Assembly: GCA_030998225.1 (NCBI GenBank) | Contig: JAPYXD010000698.1 | Span: 8,783,001-8,847,000, forward strand | Source of the DNA: Diplolepis rosae | Taxonomy: Eukaryota > Arthropoda > Insecta > Hymenoptera > Diplolepididae | Direction: 5' to 3' | DNA length: 64,000 bases | Position numbers and translations under genes: made by a program | Shown here: piece after piece, positions 57,201-64,000 of the stretch | Layout: each line of letters starts with the position of its first letter | Numbering within the stretch: position 1 is the first letter of the stretch | The notes under the pieces: generated by a model | Seen by the model: the letters and a program-made list of their open reading frames with translations, nothing else | The model's database searches: none | Told to the model about the DNA's origin: nothing

Positions 57201-60119
57201 TTTAATATTTCTCTAATTAGCATTCACGAAATGTATTTTTCTGCGTTTTGTAAATGCGTTGAAAACGAATAATCAAAGAATCCTATGGAAAATTTTGCGT
57301 GCCTGGAAGAATCCTCGAACCCTCGTTTTGTTTTTATTTTATTTTACATTCTACCCTTCAACCGGTTTTGTACAAGATCAGAGTCACGTAGGCGCAAAAG
57401 GTTACTGATCTACACAAGTAATTGAAATAAAATGGTAATATAAAATCAGAAAATAAAATCGGAAAGCGTTTCTAGTAGTTGCATGACGCACTTTTCCTAC
57501 CTCGACACAATAAACGTAGTACACATTTCCTGTAAAAGTCGTATCATCGCGGAAATTACACAATAAATTCGTGGCCTGAATATACAAGAGTCATATACTT
57601 TGCAGCGTATTATTTGTAAACAAATACTTTCGTTTCTTTTTAAATTTAGTGCTATCGGCAAATTCGGATCATAGGAGTAAAAAAATTCCATATTTTCAGT
57701 TATTAGATGATTATTTTTTATTTTGCAAAGAGAATCGTCCCATGGTATGGGATTAGAAAATTTCACAGAAAGAAACTTCAATATGTAGTAACATATGATT
57801 GACAAAAGAAAATTAAATTTTTTGACGATAATCAGTTCAATAATCAGAGTTTAAAAAAATTAAATGGTTCGACTCTTCAGTAAATTCTGCGCATAGCAAT
57901 TGTAGTAGGAATAAAGGTCGCTTACACAAGAATAGCGCAAAGTCCGATCGAGGGAATTACCGGATCATTTTCATTGGTTTGATAACAGAAAAATATCCTC
58001 CTACAATGGACTTTCCTACTATCTATTTGGCTCTTAAAAATACTCAGTTACTCAATTTTTACTCTCTTTACAAAATGTTTAAATATAAAAGCGAATCGTA
58101 AAATTTCATGCACATATAATCGACACAGTGACAAGAGATGTGACAATTTCTTCGCTCATATATGTCGTATCTTTATTCTTAAAAAAAAAACTGAGAAGCT
58201 ACCTTAAGAAAACAAAAAAGTCACAACAATTCAATTCTGTAAATAAGTAAAAAAACTTTTTGAAATTAAAACTCTGATTTGAGACGAGTATGTTAATATT
58301 GAATTTTGTGAACAGACGAATTTCAACTAAATTTTATATCAGAGATCATTCTTTGGAGTAAAAGTATTTTTCCTCATTGCAAAAATTGTTCTTGGCTTAG
58401 ATAAAATGGGCACAACGTATAAAGTGACCTGCAATCCTCGGATGGATACAAATTCTTATTCACCTTGCGTGTCTGAGATAAAACTTCCACAAAGTATCCT
58501 ATTATTTTATATTTTTTTATCATTTGATGCACTATGGTTAAGACTGAAAAGTCTCTTGACTGGCGCAATTCTCGGAAGGTCAAGACTCCAAATGGCAGAA
58601 GAAAAATTAAGATTTACTATCTTCATACCATAAAAAGATGTTAAGCTATACATATTTTATACCAACTGTCTTCAATTATGACTAATTACGAAATTACAGT
58701 ATTATACAATATATTACAAATAAACGACACAAAATTTGCTGTTAAGAATTTTCATGTCAGATATGACATTGAAAATTAAATGATCTGCTATTGATATTGA
58801 AGTTTATGAAGGAAATAAATTTTGGTTTATTATATTAGCGCACTGTAATGTAGTGCGCAGATTTGAAAGTTCAGTTACAGATATGAATCAAAGCTTCACA
58901 CTTGCCTCATTTCACTTTCTTATAAATCTTATCAAATTTGAGATACAGTATCAATCAATAGCAGTTTAAAACAATTTGATGTTCACGAAAAATTGAAATG
59001 ATTTTGCATGAGAAATACAAAAGTTTAAATTATAAAATTTAAATTACTCTAATTAATTAAATTTATTAAACCATTAATCCCAATCCATATATCAGAATAA
59101 TTTTATCTGGTATTTTAATTAAGATAATAGTAAACCGAGGACTCGAGCTGGGTTGGTCAAAGTAAATTACATTTTGATAAATATTCCAATTCTGACGGCT
59201 GCTTTATGCTGCAAGTCGGAATATTAATTAGTTCTCGAGACGCAAACTCATTTTTATTGTCACTATTGTTAATAAATGAGAATCACTATCTCAGAAAACC
59301 AGTTAATTATAATTGTATTTATAAGATAACACTCTTTTTTCTCAAAGATGAAGCTCGAGAGGGTCTGGGTTAATTTTCTTCAAAGGCAATCTGGTTCAAA
59401 ATTTTAATTGTGCGTGGCTACAGACGAAACCCAGTAAAATCAAAAGGCAGTCGATAGATATTAATTTGTTATTCAGGTCATAATTGTATAGTATTGCACA
59501 TCGCAGATATGAGGGGTTCTTTATTTTTATCTGCCGCAGGTCTGTTGTTTACATATGTAGATGGTATTTTAAAAGGCAACAGTACTTGAATTAAAGTCTC
59601 CTTCTGCAGTAGTTTAAGTTACAATTTACAGTTACAATAACAATAAGAGCTATAAAATAGACACAACATTGCCATTAGCCACGCAAAAAGTTTTTTTGGG
59701 ATAAAGTTCATAGTAATTTGTCGATTTTTCTTTAGCAAACAGGGAAAGATTTACGGTAAATAGGACTTAATTGTCACTTTATAATTATTATCTTTAGAAT
59801 TCAAATTGATTCCAGAAAGTAAAAAGCTGGTACAAAAAAATGATAAATTGAATTCATCTTTTAATCTTCAATTGATAAAATACGATAATCACAAAATATT
59901 GAATGTGTTGTATCAATGTTAGATAACTTGAAAAATAGACTCCAAAGCGTATGAAAACAAGTAAAAATAAAGAAGGAATATATGATCGCGAATCTAATTT
60001 TGAAAAATTACAGTATCGTCCCTCATTTGAAAATAAAATTTGTAAAAAACTTACCCGTTGACTCCATTAGTAAGCAACGCGACCTGTCCGTTATTCAAAG
60101 CGTTTTCTGCCATTGACAT
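39068..60119 (-). CDS. Gene A: ABCG1/ABCG4-like half-transporter, complete, 11 core exons plus candidate 5' exon
   Basis: This gene encodes an ABC half-transporter of the ABCG (White) subfamily, with the ATPase domain first and the membrane domain second. Members of the ABCG1/4 clade move sterols and other lipids across membranes as dimers. Splicing 53234-53042, 45961-45844, 43000-42811, 42586-42441, 41528-41290, 41102-40806, 40700-40540, 40072-39904, 39837-39737, 39657-39319 and 39226-39068 keeps one open frame of 703 codons ending in TAA. All introns are GT/AG. Counting from the Met at 53234, Walker A is GPSGAGKST (87-95), the signature LSGGQ (188-192), Walker B IMFFDE (208-213), the D-loop SGLD (216-219) and the H-loop His 245. 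[10 protein letters not shown] follows the ATPase, and FPLEMPV plus [12 protein letters not shown] (505-529) are typical of ABCG1/4. About six hydrophobic helices follow residue 430. A 5' exon at 60055-60119 would add 25 residues. The substrate and exact orthologue are not determined. Confidence 0.93.
39319..39657 (-). CDS. Gene A core exon 10 (membrane helices 3-5)
   Basis: This exon contains three hydrophobic spans: [17 protein letters not shown], then [20 protein letters not shown], then [20 protein letters not shown]. After them comes [14 protein letters not shown] and the extracellular-loop start ending KLKCYQ. The single Cys of KLKC is in the position of the loop cysteines used for disulphides in ABCG proteins; that assignment is inferred. 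Confidence 0.95.
39737..39837 (-). CDS. Gene A core exon 9 (ABCG1/4 hallmark loop)
   Basis: This 101-bp exon encodes [16 protein letters not shown] and YSLKAYYLA, ending DIPFQ. It is the strongest family marker for the ABCG1/4 clade in the window. The exon is bounded by a TTTTTCAG acceptor and CAG|GTAATA, and it is separated from exon 8 by an intron of only 66 bp. Confidence 0.95.
39904..40072 (-). CDS. Gene A core exon 8 (first membrane helices)
   Basis: The exon begins [18 protein letters not shown], the first membrane helix, continues with [10 protein letters not shown], and then enters a second hydrophobic stretch, [15 protein letters not shown]. It leaves in phase 1 at TCCT|GTAAGTTT. 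The acceptor is TTCCAG. Confidence 0.94.
40104..40467. mobile_element. Tc1-type MITE in gene A intron 7 (364 bp)
   Basis: The ends CAGTAGCGCTCAAAATTATC and GGATACTTTTGAGCGCTACT are inverted over about 30 bp, each followed by CGGACACC-like sequence. TA flanks both sides (40102-40103, 40468-40469). This type of terminus is characteristic of Tc1/mariner elements. It makes up most of a 467-bp intron and leaves both splice sites intact. Confidence 0.9.
40540..40700 (-). CDS. Gene A core exon 7 (pre-membrane helix)
   Basis: This exon runs from a TTACAG acceptor through [14 protein letters not shown] to [19 protein letters not shown]. The last segment is the amphipathic connecting helix that precedes the first membrane helix in ABCG proteins. 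It ends in phase 0 at GTAGGAAT. Confidence 0.9.
40806..41102 (-). CDS. Gene A core exon 6 (linker between ATPase and membrane domains)
   Basis: The exon opens with [12 protein letters not shown], the hinge motif usual after the ATPase of ABCG1/4 proteins. It then carries about 60 residues rich in Asn, Glu, Lys and Asp with no recognisable fold, ending NDIDK. The donor is AA|GTGCGT, less ideal than its neighbours. A hydrophobic reading beyond it ([12 protein letters not shown]) belongs to the intron in this model, because skipping it restores the family alignment and the frame. Confidence 0.85.
41290..41528 (-). CDS. Gene A core exon 5 (D-loop and H-loop)
   Basis: This exon completes SGLDSSSC after a CTAG acceptor and runs through [11 protein letters not shown] (switch His 245), [16 protein letters not shown] and the end of the ATPase domain at HNPAS. 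It leaves in phase 1 at a GTAAGTTT donor. Dimer-interface and switch residues are intact, so an active ATPase is expected. Confidence 0.94.
42441..42586 (-). CDS. Gene A core exon 4 (ABC signature and Walker B)
   Basis: This 146-bp exon starts [13 protein letters not shown] and contains the signature [16 protein letters not shown] and Walker B IMFFDEPT with the catalytic Glu (residue 213). The phase-2 exit splits the Ser codon of the D-loop. Gene B exon 4 has the same length and borders. Confidence 0.95.
42811..43000 (-). CDS. Gene A core exon 3 (Q-loop region)
   Basis: This 190-bp exon encodes residues 104-167. SCYIMQDN contains the Q-loop glutamine that links the nucleotide site to the membrane domain, followed by [16 protein letters not shown]. 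It begins after a TTTCAG acceptor and ends in phase 0 at GTACGATG, a donor weaker than the others in the gene. Gene B exon 3 is also 190 bp. Confidence 0.94.
43001..45843 (-). other. Gene A intron 2
   Basis: This is a 2.8-kb AT-rich intron without recognised repeats or exons. The 85-codon minus-strand frame at 44069 has no splice borders or similarity. Confidence 0.5.
45844..45961 (-). CDS. Gene A core exon 2 (Walker A)
   Basis: This 118-bp exon lies between a TTTGCAG acceptor and a GTAAGT donor. It carries [19 protein letters not shown] and the P-loop GPSGAGKST, whose lysine (residue 93) contacts the nucleotide phosphates in this family. It enters in phase 1 and leaves in phase 2. Gene B exon 2 has the same length and phases. 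Confidence 0.95.
45962..50660 (-). other. Gene A intron 1, right of exon 2
   Basis: AT-rich intron with no clear repeat family. A 17-base A run lies at 47501-47517. Short frames near 47039-48118 are not supported as exons. Confidence 0.45.
50668..51643. mobile_element. 976-bp element with CAGGCCTCACAG ends and six-base target duplication
   Basis: CAGGCCTCACAG (50668) and CTGTGAGGCCTG (to 51643) are perfect 12-base inverted ends. CAAATA occurs immediately outside on both sides (50662-50667, 51644-51649). Beyond the ends the similarity is loose (GGGATA, TATAGGGACC and their inverses). No transposase frame is present. A tRNA-like cassette lies inside. The superfamily is not assigned. Confidence 0.85.
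50880..50957 (+). ncRNA. tRNA-like Pol III cassette (SINE head or tRNA pseudogene)
   Basis: CTGGGCTCGAATCCCAG at about 50920-50936 forms a perfect five-pair T arm and contains a B box (GGCTCGAATCC). TAGTTGAGTTTGAAAGAGCA upstream resembles an A box and D arm with mismatches. TCGA/TCGA can frame a seven-base loop CCGGCAA. A T7 run at 50951-50957 could stop Pol III. The acceptor stem does not pair, so it is not a working tRNA. Confidence 0.5.
51650..53041 (-). other. Gene A intron 1, next to exon 1
   Basis: Apart from the small hairpin at 52251 this is plain AT-rich intron ending at the GTGAGTAA donor of exon 1. Confidence 0.5.
52251..52371. mobile_element. Short hairpin MITE fragment
   Basis: CACAAGTGTAAAAAATAATT with TTTCTACTAGCGGG on the left faces CCCTCAGTAGAAAAAAAAAT with TGTGTGCAAC on the right. 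About 120 bp, inside gene A intron 1. Ends are imperfect. Confidence 0.45.
53042..53244 (-). CDS. Gene A core exon 1 (N-terminal cytoplasmic segment)
   Basis: The Met at 53234 starts 64 full codons, ending REGRKN with one base left over at a GTGAGTAA donor. The segment SSRDDDSNG and then [15 protein letters not shown] match in style the start of gene B ([18 protein letters not shown]), which marks the beginning of the ATPase domain. An in-frame TAG lies just before the acceptor at 53245. If the upstream exon is not used, the Met at 53234 is therefore the natural start. Confidence 0.88.
54161..54419. mobile_element. MITE with ATTTACGGTTTCGA ends (259 bp)
   Basis: ATTTACGGTTTCGACTACAG and AAATCGAAACCGTAAAT are inverted, and the similarity continues for about 80 bases on each arm (TTTTACAGTTTACATTTTC and AAAATTAAAACTGTAAATTT). 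It lies in the putative 5' intron of gene A. Confidence 0.78.
54420..60054 (-). other. Putative 5' intron of gene A
   Basis: Apart from the CG-rich island at 55270-55500 this is AT-rich DNA with no repeat family or exon that I recognise. Overlapping short frames at 57402-57805 and 58374-58633 lie on opposite strands or in mutually exclusive frames and show no domain. Confidence 0.4.
55270..55500. promoter_or_regulatory. CG-rich island, candidate internal promoter of gene A
   Basis: This 200-bp stretch is far richer in G, C and CG dinucleotides than its surroundings (CGATACGCGCACGATCGCGA). It lies 2 kb upstream of the Met at 53234. On the minus strand CGCAG|GTTGAG near 55289 could be a donor. 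It could drive the shorter form of gene A. Nothing beyond composition and position supports this. Confidence 0.3.
60055..60119 (-). CDS. Gene A, candidate upstream coding exon (alternative N-terminus)
   Basis: This stretch reads ATG, 21 codons beginning [10 protein letters not shown] and ending NGVN, then two bases and a strong donor (GG|GTAAGTTT). An in-frame TAA lies six codons upstream of the Met. Joined to an acceptor at 53245 (ATCAG|GGAAT), the two leftover bases plus the next one make Gly, and the frame runs through Glu-Tyr-Lys into the Met at 53234 of the next exon. It therefore extends gene A by 25 residues without a stop. The intron would be 6.8 kb. What is seen is the open frame, the donor and the phase match. 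That it belongs to gene A is inference, because one in three random joins would keep frame and the acceptor's pyrimidine tract is weak. Confidence 0.55.
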
Positions 60120-63100
60120 GACTTTATCGTTTAGTTACTGATCAGCATGAAGTAATCTTCTAATCCCTCACCAAATAACTGAAATACACAACGAATTACA
60201 ATTCATTATCTAGAAAAATAGGAACCCATTATTTAAATAAAGTAAATAAAATATCGCCTATAAACATGTTGGACTTTTTAAAAGCTTGTGGAAATTTTCT
60301 CATCATTTCTTTCAAGGGTAAAAAATACAAGCGAACATGTGGGCCTTGAACTTCAAGCGGATGATAAATCCTGCAATAAAAAAAACAAACCTCACAGCAA
60401 TATGCGCTGGAGCGTTTGACGTCACAGGATGCAAAACTTTGTGTAGATTCTCCGATTAATAACAATCATTGCCTACTTCCCGGTTTTATCTGCCTTAACT
60501 GATTTATTAACTTTTCTTATAATTGAATTGTAAATACCTGTCCTGCAATGTTTCTTGAAAATTTTTACACATAATTTTAATGCTGTTTTAAAAACTATCT
60601 TCTACGCGTAAAGAATTGTCAAGATATTTAAATCACATATCATTTGAGCTTTTTTAATTTTGCATAATATTAATATAATAACAAACATCGTAATAATTAA
60701 AAATTATATTTTAGAAGGATATCAAGATGTTAGAAATTCTATGCAAAAATATTTAAACGGTCCAATAAATCAGAGTTTAAATCCATTTACATTTGAAAAT
60801 TTTATTACATACTCCCAATTAATGATAACAAACAATAATGCATTTTCAAAAATTAAATACAATTAAAAAAAGTTGACAACCAGAAACTTGACACTTCGGA
60901 ACTTTGTAGAACCACCGCTCTTTGATTACGACAGTTAAAAAAAGGAGGGACAACAATAATTAAAAGCATTTACAAGTTTTTAAAATAATTTATGCCAGAT
61001 ACACTATTACCTTCAAACTATAGAAGCAACAACGAAGTTATAATGCTGTTCAATGACCGTTAAGAGCGCTCGAGATCTTGACTTTCCAAATGACAGAGAG
61101 AAAAAGAGAAAGAGTTGTTCAACTTGACCGTGCAAAGGCGATTCCACTTGCGCGATACTCACGTGAAAGGATGCAAGAAAGGTTGTTGTGTGGATAAATG
61201 CACAGAAGCTGTTAAACACTTTTACCCGACGAACTGGCTTGTTTTTGTAAAAAAAGATGAAATCAAGAAAACACGATTGTACAGCTTTTGCAGAATGTCA
61301 GGCCAGCTCATGCCCAACCAAAAGACAATCGTGCACTAACCGCTCAATCAGTTCATTAAGTCCTAGATTCAGCCAATCGCTTAATTAAATTATATCAATC
61401 ATCAGTAAGCGATAACAACGGTGATTCAAGAAAGCTGGATTGGTCATCAATAAGGTTAGGGCGTCACAGCTCGGTGGCAGACTTTAACACTGTTTTTTTT
61501 CTTATAAAGTTTGTTCTCCTTTTTATTTCCTAGTGATAGATTGCAGTGGCACGTAGGATTTTCTATTGCCCTCATTTGTCTACAAACTTGTATTTGTCCG
61601 TGAACTGTGACTCTAATTTACAATTGATGAAAAAACGTAAAAAAACTATACTCTCTGTTAGTTGCTGTGACTCTCTGAAAAACAAACATGGCTGAAGCTG
61701 AACATAACTTTACTGTCATAGCTGCAACCTGCAACGCACATTAGCAGACGATATACTCAGTGATACTCAGCTGATTGTTCAGAGGATAATGCAGATCTCA
61801 ATGCAGGTGAGGGCATCACTGCTAAGCGGGCAGTTCAAACTATTTCACTAGACAATATGTAAAAAATTATTATAAAATAACTAACAGTTTTATTAAATAT
61901 GTTTCGATAAATATTAAATTAAACTTTATCATTTCAACGTGTTATTTGCATCGTGTTGAAATTTTTCATCAACAAAATGAGTTTTTGACGTATAATTACC
62001 CAGCTCTGCATACAGGGGTTGCAAGTGTATAATATTTATACTATAAAAGAAAATCATTATAGATTCATGATGATTTTTTAATAATTTTTCATGAGTAATA
62101 TGCTAACCGATTATGCCACATATAGTTTTTTATATATGACACTAAAGCTAGTCTAATATTAATAATAATAAAAATATATATTGCTTACAATATTGTTTAA
62201 ATCTAAATTTGTTATGAATGAATTAAAAACGTCATATTAGTATTTCGATTTTTCATTTAATAAAAAAATCTCCTCTCCTTTTTTCAATACATAATGTTTT
62301 TACATTAAAAGCTACGATAACAATTCACAATGCGATTTTAGTCATTTTTCGCTGTTAAAGCAAGTCTAATTCTTCTTTTCATAGCAAATCCGCTTTATAG
62401 GCCTAATAATAATATTCGAAATTACACGTCGATATAAATCAATTATTCTCTGAATAAAATAATTGCACCAAATATTTTCACACATAATTCGTAAAGTACT
62501 GAATTTCCTATTGCATTCGCAATTAAAAAGCAAATGCATAGGCACCCAGTGATTGGTCAGGTGTAATGTGTGAGCTCGTTATAATGCAAAATTTTCAAAT
62601 AAAGATTCTGGAATCTATTGATTAATCGTTTCGAAAATGCACAGGCATTTCGGCAACACGTAAATCTAAATGATTTCATGGCAGCTTTGAGGAAATCGCA
62701 TCGAGTTTTTTTTAATTCACTCAGAATTTAGTTCTATTGTGTACAGTTCATAAAGAGTATGAAACATAAAAAAATTACCAACTACTTTTATTAGGATTTA
62801 AAATGCCTTGGTATATAATTAAATATAAACATTTGTGGACTAATAATTTTCTAGATACTATCAACTGGTTTTGAAAACATTCAAGTATCAGAATACATGT
62901 TTAAGATTATGCATTTCAAAATTGATATTAAAATATAGAACTAATCAATTGTAAAAAGAAGTTTTAACTTCCCAAGGCATTTTTATTTTTTATTTAATAC
63001 ATTTCGATTGTTTAACGTTATAAAAATCTGAGGCTTGTAAAAGGGAAAATTTGCTGCTGGCAAATGAAATCTACCGCAGATAGCGTAGCGAAAATGAAAC

Positions 63101-64000
63101 GCCTCATCAATATTTACATATATTTCCATACTTTATTATGGATTAAAGATTATCACGAATGCAAGTTTTCGATTAAAAGGTAATAAAAATGTTCTAGAGT
63201 CTAATTCGTACACTTTGACGCCATATCTGAAACGGGGCCTATGCGAAAAATCATCGCTATTTAATATTGGAGGGAAATAAGTCTTGAACGGGTGTAAGAC
63301 CCTTTGGCGAGTTAGTTTACTATTTACGTGATTAGCTATCAATTTTTTTTATCCTTTAGTCTAAAACTGGCGTTGCGCAATGTGACGTTGTTCGTTAAAT
63401 TTTTAACCGATAGTTTACTATTTTAAAATGAATTATGTTTATCAAAAATTTCAGAGGTTCATACTAACAATTTTTCATGTAAAAATTTGTTTTTGTAAGA
63501 AAGGTTTTTTAATTTGAATTTTATTTAATTTATTAAATGTCTATTTTTAATTTTTTAAACCTTTTATTAGATTTCAATTCGCATGACCCTCTGAAAATTC
63601 GTATTAACTTACATATGATTTGTTGTCTGAAGAAGTTTGTTTTGATTCCTTATTAAAATCTCATTCAATTATCCTATCTATACCTTATCCTAGACATTAT
63701 AAATCTAAAATAACCATGTTTTCAATGACCCAAACTCTTCATAAAGGCATCAAAAAAAATTCTATCTGACAACTTATGACGCAGTAACGATTTTTACAAA
63801 ATTATACTAAACATTCGTTAAACTAAACCCCTCTCCGAGTCTGTAACGTCTTTTATAAAAATTTATAAAACCCAAAGGTGAAAAAACATCGTTTCGTTTT
63901 TTAATAAAGCTGAATACTCAAGGTAACTAAGAAACCTCGAGTTTGAGTCCAAATGAAAAGAAAACTTGTTCGAAAATATTTCACACTCGCGAAACTGGGT
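60120..64000. other. Upstream flank of gene A, no recognised gene
   Basis: About 61040-61380 is less AT-rich and has a strong minus-strand donor-like TTTCAC|GTGAGTAT near 61160, which could end a non-coding first exon of gene A. Open frames of 68-78 codons at 60229, 61013, 61115 and 63136 have no recognisable similarity. The remainder is featureless. Confidence 0.3.

Noticed and set aside
57402..57805. Overlapping minus-strand frames of 61 and 102 codons
   Set aside because: They overlap in different frames, are AT-rich, and contain no domain; they look like chance in the 5' intron of gene A.
61115..61339. 74-codon plus-strand frame with several cysteines
   Set aside because: It overlaps an opposite-strand frame, has no signal peptide or recognisable domain, and has no splice support.

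Overview
The window looks like AT-rich, repeat-laden genomic DNA from an arthropod, most likely an insect. That is inferred from short spliced exons with GT/AG borders, insect-style ABCG transporter genes and many small non-autonomous DNA transposons. The species cannot be read from the sequence. No prokaryotic gene organisation, rRNA or CRISPR array is visible.

Only two genes can be supported, both on the minus strand and both ABCG half-transporters of the ABCG1/ABCG4 type. Gene A (39068 to 53234, probably to 60119) is complete. Eleven coding exons join in frame to a 703-residue protein, and a candidate upstream exon at 60055-60119 would extend it to 728. It has Walker A, the ABC signature, Walker B, D-loop and H-loop, followed by a membrane domain of about six helices. 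Gene B (703 to 18943, continuing past the left edge) is a paralogue. Only its first four coding exons, covering about 202 residues of the ATPase domain, lie in the window. Exons 2, 3 and 4 of A and B have exactly the same lengths (118, 190 and 146 bp) and intron phases, so the pair is a tandem duplication. Half-transporters work as dimers, so the two products could pair with themselves or each other, but nothing in the sequence settles this.

Layout from left to right: 1-18943 is gene B, whose three introns (about 4.1, 4.2 and 9.3 kb) are swollen by repeats. These are a TTAA-flanked foldback beside a splice donor, a ~300-bp tandem array with a 600-bp higher-order period, a ~103-bp array of about 28 units, and several inverted-repeat elements. 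18944-39067 is roughly 20 kb between the genes, with no recognisable coding exon and many MITE-like elements and satellite-like arrays. 39068-53234 is the core of gene A, with a Tc1-type MITE in intron 7 and a 976-bp element carrying a tRNA-like Pol III cassette in intron 1. 53245-60054 is probably the 5' intron. 60120-64000 is upstream sequence with no gene I can recognise.

The most informative observations outside the genes are two paralogous empty sites inside the window. A TTAA-flanked foldback sits in a unit of a 173-bp tandem repeat whose other units show the uninterrupted site. A TA-flanked MITE sits in a repeat whose other copy at the left edge is uninterrupted. Together these give the target-site preference of both element families directly from the sequence.
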